Below, in pieces: positions 60,097 to 64,000 of a stretch of 64,000 nucleotides of DNA (the stretch's first letter is position 1; each line of letters starts with the position of its first letter). The stretch covers positions 124,001 to 188,000 of the forward strand of contig JALJCO010007154.1 of the NCBI GenBank assembly GCA_023101725.1, read 5' to 3'. The notes beneath the pieces were generated by a model. The model was not told where the DNA came from, did not search any database, and worked only from the letters and a program-made list of their open reading frames with translations. The translations under genes and the position numbers were made by a program. Source of the DNA: Atherinomorus stipes. Lineage: Eukaryota > Chordata > Actinopteri > Atheriniformes > Atherinidae.

Positions 60097-63000
60097 CATA
60101 TATATATATACATATATATATATACAAAACATTTAAACATACAAAAACACACAATACATAAAAACACTGTAAAAACTATGTAGCACACCGTGCTACACTG
60201 CATTAAAAATCAAGTTCATGTATCTATAATTGCTAGATCTCTTATGGTGGATTGCTGAACAGCATCACTGGCGGCCATCTTACCACAGGCAGGCTCTCTG
60301 TCGGGCCCTCTGGTTTCTGAATGAAGGAGAGTGATCTCCGCAAACCCAAATAATCCTATTTCACTGAAAACTTGACTGATTTACAAACAGTTTGGTTTCT
60401 TAGAAACATTATTAACGTGGCTATAATTCTGGATGCTTGAGCATGTTGAAATTGCAGCATTTCTTTTTGAAAAACGACTTAATTGTGTAGCACAGTTGTG
60501 CATCATGGCTAATGCAGCTAGCCTACTTGCACAAGTGATAAAGGCTGAGACCACAATTAGATCTACAATTAAATAGCAAGGTTGAAGTATATCAGTGATC
60601 ATGTTATGATCTATCCTTTCATTTAAATTAGTCTTTGGTTGTAGTGTGGTTATCTGGGGTGGTTTCCCCAAACCATAGTTGCTAACGTAATATCATCTAA
60701 TTTCCCAAACTATGCTGCTAATAGTTTAGCAACTATGGTTTTAGTAAACGCCTAAAGCCTTATTTACACCTACGGACAGAGCTTTATTGCGGTCCTCCCG
60801 TCTGTCTTTTTTTGTCCAATGACTTTAAAGATTACGTTTGAAAAAACCTATGTGCCCAAAAAATAGGTGTAATTCAGGCGTGTTGGAAATCTGAGTGAAA
60901 CCTAGTAGTAAAGTTTACTCAAAGTTTACGATTGAATTAGATTTTATCAAATGTATTGTCCCTATCTTAAATAAACTCCAACTCAAATCTTTTTTCTTCA
61001 ACAAGAATATATATATACATGTATATATATTCATGCAGACATATATTCTTTGTGTACGGTAGTTCTAAACACTGATTTAATATAAATGCTTTGGGCGTGT
61101 GTATATTTATTACACCTCACTTGTTTATTATAATATGAAGTCCAAGGTTATAGCTGCTCCGCTCTGGAATCATTAGTTATATTCATTTGGTATGTAGTTT
61201 CATATCTACATCTTTGACGTTTACAACAAACCAGACCGATTGAAAATCAGTAGAAAATTGAGTAAGTTATAGTTATTTAAAAAGTACATCACCATGCTGT
61301 AAGTGAGCGAGCTGACTGTGGTAAGATGGCCGCCGTGTGCGGACGTTCGGCTCCATTGGCAAACAGTGTGGGTGAGTTATCTAGCCATTATACATAGATA
61401 TCTACTGTATGTATGGACCCACAGCAAGTACAGTAAATCATCAAATATTATTCAGACCCTACAATAAAAGAAAACACTGAATTCACAATAGTAATTCATT
61501 TAACAAGAAACTAAAAAAAGTAATAATAAACAGAAATTCACTTAATTATAATTTAGTGAACTAAAATACTGCTTTTGAATTGTTGTTGAGAATAATAATA
61601 ATAAAAATAAAAAAAACAAATAACAGAATTGCCCCAGACAAATGAAACTCTTTGCTTGCAGCCTCAAAGGGCTGCTTAACAAAACTTTAGTTCAGGAGCC
61701 CCATCATGTTTGTTTGCTTGTTGTATGTTTTGTTTTTAATATTTCTGGTAAACCCCAATTCAAAATCAATGTCATAATTTTCATTCATAAAAAAATATAT
61801 CATTACTTCTTTCAACTTCAACTTATTTGATTGACAACTGATTTTTTTTCTTATTTAATGGGAGGGTTTAAATCATTTTGAGGACAGTAAATATAAATGA
61901 CTCATTCTAGGAAAATAAGCAGAGTGTAACAGCTATTCTAGTGAAGCGACTGCACATCAATAGAAGCACAGTTTTGCATTATGTATTACATTTTTCTGCC
62001 ATTGACCTTTGATTTTGTCACACACTGCACATTTAAGGCCTAAGATCCAGCAGTTTAACTATTGCCACGTGCAACTTTTAATTCCTGCAGCCGCAGCCTC
62101 TGTTTGCATCCAGCTGCCTGCAGATCAGTGCAATACTTCTGCATTTACATCCTACTCTATGATGTGCTATAACCTGTGAAGCAAACATAACTGTGATGTG
62201 CTTTAACAGAGGTTAGTCTGACATATGAATGTTAGCTTAAGGGTGATAAACTATACAAACAAAGCAATTCATACAAATATCACCTCATTTGTTCAGATCA
62301 CTGTTTAGTTACTGAAGCCAAATTACTTCAAGACTCAGGAAGCGTTTTATCTTCAACAAATCAAGTGGTTTCTTCTTTAAAAGCATCTTTTTTACTATAT
62401 TTTTTGCTCTTAATGGAATTATTGTTACAGTAGATTATTAATTGTGAGAAAGCAGGAATATGCAAAACAAGAGTCATCTATAACAATCCATAGTTTGGAA
62501 CATTAAGAACAATCAAGCCAGCAAAAACCATACAATTTTTTTTTTCCATACAGTAGATGTTTGCAGCATTATGTGTGTTAGAGTAGAAGGATTTATCAAG
62601 ATGAAAGTTATATATATATATTGCATGAGTGTCAGTGCATGTAAGAGTATCACTGAGGATTTCACAATGTCGTCACAGAGGTTCCATGCAAACATGGTGT
62701 GCTGTCAACAGATACCCTGGAAGGTGTTCAGCTAACGGACAGAGAGATCCAACAGCAGTGGGAGAGGAGGAGAAAGGATGGAGAGATGAAGGAGGAATGG
62801 TGAAGGGAAATGGAAGGGGCACTAAAGGAAATGGACAAGAGTTAGAATGAGAAATATTAAATGAGTTAAAGTCATGATGATGTGTTTACACTAATTAGTG
62901 AGTATGTAGAGAATGAGGAATAGTTACATTATATTCAGCAGCACAACTGCAGACCAGCGACAAATGGATTATACGTTTTATATTATTTTTTTTTTGGTAG

Positions 63001-64000
63001 CGTGATTTTTTCATATTCATTTTGTGATTTATAGAAAAAAAAAAAAAAATATAATATAAAGTATGTATATATATATGTATATACATACAGTCATCCTTGA
63101 AATTATTCATACCCTTCCATTAGCAAAAAGGCAAAATTCACAATAACAAAAAAACTAAAGAAACTAATAATAAATAAAAACTCATCAAAATATAATTAAG
63201 TGAAATTTAATATTGCTTTTGAATTGTACTTGAAAATAATGATGGAAAAAAAATAAACAAATAAAACTGTCCCAGACCAATTAGAGCTCCTTTCTTATGA
63301 AAAGTGGACCAAAATACCTGTCAACGGGTGTAGAAGTTTTTTTGAACATTACAGAAAACAAATGATTGCTTCAAAGTGAGCAACACTTTGGCTTATAATA
63401 TATGTTTACTAGTTTGTTTGTTTTTTATGTGTTTTTTTTTTTTATGTGTTTTTATAAAAAAAATTTCTTTGAACCACCCATTGGGGTCAGTGTCATAATT
63501 TTACTCTAATTTTTTATTTATTATTACTTTTGTCAATTTCAACTTATTTGACTGACAACTGATTTTTTTTTCTTCTTAAATGAGGGGGTATAAATAATTT
63601 TGAGGACGACTGTGTATATATACAGCTGTCCTCAAAATTTAGTAATAATAAATAAAAATTTTATGAAATTGATTTCATGGTGAAAGGCTTCCAAAACAAT
63701 TTTATTTAAAAACAGACTTCAAAACAAACACAAGACGTCCTAAATAAAATCTTTTTGGAAAATATTGTGAAATAAGCCTTTTCTTTAATTGGAGGGTAAG
63801 AATAATTCTGAGGACGACTGTATATACATATATAGTATATATATACAGTATTTATATACACATATACATTTTTTAATAAAAAATATTAGATGAGCAAACA
63901 ATTAAGCCTTGTCACATGTATTTTAATTCATGTAATTAGGTGTTTACTCAGATGCATTACAGTACCTGCAATATCACAGAGTTCTGCATCTGTGGCGCTG
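48192..64000 (-). CDS. tmod1: Tropomodulin (TMOD1-like), 3' seven exons; 5' part beyond the window: complement of join(48192-48250, 51889-52033, 54760-54903, 55049-55156, 58340-58470, 59285-59374, 63966-64000)
   Basis: Tropomodulins cap the slow-growing pointed end of actin filaments with tropomyosin and set thin-filament length in muscle, lens and red-cell skeletons. About 236 C-terminal residues are visible (family about 359). They open at [11 protein letters not shown], then [36 protein letters not shown] and the leucine-rich repeat cap ([51 protein letters not shown]), then [20 protein letters not shown] and the tail [18 protein letters not shown]. The C-terminal helix is the second actin-binding site in the family. 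All visible junctions agree in phase and have GT-AG ends. The PKCR-type ending favours TMOD1 over TMOD2/3, and the repeats differ clearly from TMOD4. The N-terminal tropomyosin-binding part lies outside. The gene converges with complexin. Confidence 0.88.
49676..49855 (+). repeat. LINE 3' tail (L2-type, fish)
   Basis: The series cgacctgtccagggtgtacc, ccgccagctgagatagactc, then cgtgaccctgaactggataa and gcggtgcagaaaat matches the widespread fish LINE tail ending in a GATAAGCGG-type motif. Confidence 0.65.
50211..50314 (-). CDS. Possible alternative terminal exon of tropomodulin (unproven)
   Basis: Inside the last tropomodulin intron, a pyrimidine-rich acceptor (cctcctccacatcgtcaag) precedes base 50314. 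If spliced from the phase-1 donor at 51889, the frame stays open for 33 residues to TAA at 50211-50213. It includes [20 protein letters not shown] and a basic end KKFKSKTK. Composition looks coding-like. I do not recognise the peptide from any tropomodulin, so it may be an unrelated exon or chance. Confidence 0.25.
50320..51888 (-). other. Part of tropomodulin last intron, nothing recognised
   Basis: AT-rich. No transposon ends or exons other than the candidate at 50211-50314. Confidence 0.3.
51889..52033 (-). CDS. tmod1: Tropomodulin penultimate exon: [12 protein letters not shown] to NNNDL
   Basis: The 145 bases begin after the acceptor ttctccaaactccag and stop at TTGG|GTGAGT, phase 1. They encode [20 protein letters not shown] and [10 protein letters not shown], the last repeat and start of the C-terminal actin-binding helix. 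Confidence 0.93.
52808..53045 (+). repeat. tRNA-derived SINE
   Basis: The head gtgggtagcctggtggtaat resembles an RNA polymerase III A box and ggctcgagtctcc a B box. Next come the conserved body ctgagcaaggtcctacaccc and caactgctccccaggc, and a tail ccctcggggatctt followed by an A-rich end. Intronic in tropomodulin, sense strand opposite to the gene. Confidence 0.75.
53302..53777. mobile_element. hAT-type miniature element
   Basis: Ends TAGGGATGCACGATATTGG and attgtgcatcccta. The flanking octamers gtgtgaac (53294-53301) and gtgtgcag (53778-53785) agree at six of eight positions. It is 476 bp. Confidence 0.75.
53790..54759 (-). other. Tropomodulin intron, nothing firm
   Basis: The part with catgaaatcaaatttcactt (53872-53891) resembles a common fish repeat. 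No coding signal. Confidence 0.25.
54760..54903 (-). CDS. tmod1: Tropomodulin exon: leucine-rich repeats [16 protein letters not shown] to KIDNQ
   Basis: Exactly 48 codons, phase 0 at both ends. The acceptor tgtgtctcctcag is strong; the donor CAATCAG|GTGCCG is less consensus. [11 protein letters not shown] is the leucine-rich repeat signature of the family. Confidence 0.92.
55049..55156 (-). CDS. tmod1: Tropomodulin exon: [14 protein letters not shown] to NDPVAF
   Basis: Exactly 36 codons, phase 0 at both ends. The acceptor tttctgcccccag and the donor GCATTT|GTAAGG are clear. The [11 protein letters not shown] motif is diagnostic for tropomodulins. Confidence 0.92.
55985..56140. repeat. Fish interspersed repeat fragment
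   Basis: The sequence ggactgtacttgtatagccc, then gacaactcaaagtcttttac is typical of a fish retroposon tail. Class not resolved. Confidence 0.45.
56141..57550. other. Tropomodulin intron with an imperfect T/A-rich tract
   Basis: At 56670-56850 an imperfect ttagtttttattt-type repeat occurs, a low-complexity motif common in fish. Otherwise nothing recognised. Confidence 0.35.
57556..57745. repeat. tRNA-related retroposon fragment
   Basis: Tcttgcccaaggacactttg, catgtagcctgggaaagcc, and gctcttccacctgagctaca match a widespread fish repeat whose end resembles an inverted tRNA. Confidence 0.6.
58340..58470 (-). CDS. tmod1: Tropomodulin exon: [18 protein letters not shown] segment
   Basis: The acceptor ttgttgtttccag precedes 58470 and the donor ATAAGG|GTGAGG follows 58340. 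The 131 bases finish the split Ser and give 43 codons ending VNLNNIR, the start of the leucine-rich repeat cap. Confidence 0.9.
59285..59374 (-). CDS. tmod1: Tropomodulin exon: [17 protein letters not shown] segment
   Basis: Read on the - strand, the acceptor tgctgttttccag precedes 59374 and the donor AACA|GTATGT follows 59285. The 90 bases complete a split Ala and end in the first base of a split Ser. The protein segment ends [10 protein letters not shown]. Confidence 0.88.
59936..60124. repeat. (TA)n microsatellites flanking a poly-A run
   Basis: (TA)n at about 59938-59981, about 19 A at 60019-60038, then (TA)n with interspersed TG/CA at 60039-60124. Open frames across it encode only repetitive Ile/Tyr and are not genes. 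Confidence 0.95.
60270..61340. repeat. Inverted repeat pair ggcggccatcttaccacag
   Basis: Ggcggccatcttaccacag at about 60270-60288 and its complement ctgtggtaagatggccgcc at about 61316-61334 bracket about 1 kb of non-coding sequence. Together with nearby tagatatcta at 59931 and 61395 this may mark an insertion inside the TTAA-type element. Confidence 0.5.
61431..61887. mobile_element. Miniature Tc1/mariner element (CAGTCRTCC family), decayed ends
   Basis: TA at 61429-61430 and 61888-61889. Inner ends attcagaccctacaataaaa and atgggagggtttaaatcatt. It splits the TTAA-type element between cagcaagta and aatataaatgactc. Confidence 0.65.
62040..63087. other. Tropomodulin intron, nothing recognised
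   Basis: Non-coding. Low-complexity A and TA patches at 63034-63085. Confidence 0.3.
63088..63612. mobile_element. Miniature Tc1/mariner element (CAGTCRTCC family)
   Basis: TA at 63086-63087. Ends CAGTCATCCTTGAAATTATT and aattttgaggacgactg. It is 525 bp, with right flank tgta in a (TA)-rich stretch. Confidence 0.8.
63622..63820. mobile_element. Internally deleted CAGTCRTCC-family copy next to the previous one
   Basis: Begins cagctgtcctcaaaattt and ends gagggtaagaataattctga, ggacgactg, followed by TA. Only about 200 bp, so most of the middle is lost. Confidence 0.6.
63966..64000 (-). CDS. tmod1: Tropomodulin exon (partial, cut by window edge)
   Basis: The frame reads [11 protein letters not shown] and ends GATATTGCAG|GTACTG, phase 1. 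The match to the family just before [11 protein letters not shown] places it near residue 124. Its upstream boundary is not in the window. Confidence 0.8.

Larger units (their letters stand above)
59554..62032. mobile_element. TTAA-type miniature element (AGGTACAGTATG family), split by later insertions
   Basis: TTAA at 59550-59553 and 62033-62036. The left half has ctgacatctagtggtaaaga and gtgagtggatccagtggtct. The right half (atataaatgactcattctag to cacactgcacat) resumes after about 2 kb of inserted sequence (about 59930-61420) and a TA-flanked element at 61431-61887. Confidence 0.7.

Noticed and set aside
59866..60203. Open frames of Ile/Tyr repeats
   Set aside because: They translate the (TA)n microsatellites and poly-A run.

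Overview
The window is vertebrate nuclear DNA from a ray-finned, almost certainly teleost, fish. It carries parts of two intron-containing genes in tail-to-tail orientation, buried in the transposon mix typical of teleosts: Tc1/mariner elements, hAT-type miniature elements, TTAA-flanked miniature elements and tRNA-derived SINEs. There is no operon structure, CRISPR array or other prokaryotic feature. Most open frames in the window are chance or transposon-derived; real coding sequence totals only about 1.1 kb.

Left gene (+ strand, about 2.1-40 kb): a complexin of the CPLX1/CPLX2 type, the small cytosolic SNARE-binding regulator of synaptic vesicle fusion. A probable non-coding first exon ends at 2350. 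Three coding exons (3665-3695, 29976-30154, 38364-38555) join in phase to give a complete 133-residue protein. Introns of 26.3 kb and 8.2 kb separate the coding exons, and the 3' UTR probably runs to about 39.99 kb.

Right gene (- strand, 48.2 kb to beyond 64.0 kb): a tropomodulin, most like TMOD1, which caps actin filament pointed ends. Seven exons are visible, each with consistent splice sites and phase. They cover about 236 C-terminal residues of a protein that is usually about 359 long; the 5' part lies past the right edge. A further open frame at 50211-50314 has an acceptor in the right phase and could be an alternative last exon.

Between and inside the genes lie at least three Tc1-like transposons with broken transposase genes (17.6-20.0, 24.4-25.6 and 41.7-44.1 kb). 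There are about eight copies of one TA-flanked miniature Tc1 family, several TTAA-flanked miniature families (two of them long foldbacks) and several hAT-type miniature elements, two with exact 8-bp target duplications. Two of the Tc1 transposase genes are each interrupted by the same roughly 0.86-kb element flanked by AATT. Complexin intron 3 contains a roughly 3.7-kb tract of nearly pure A/T, dominated by A on the + strand, lying wholly inside one hAT-type element.

The two genes need not act together: complexin is presynaptic and tropomodulin is cytoskeletal. No new multi-gene system is evident. The most interesting items are the A-rich tract, the AATT-flanked element in two transposases and the possible alternative tropomodulin exon.
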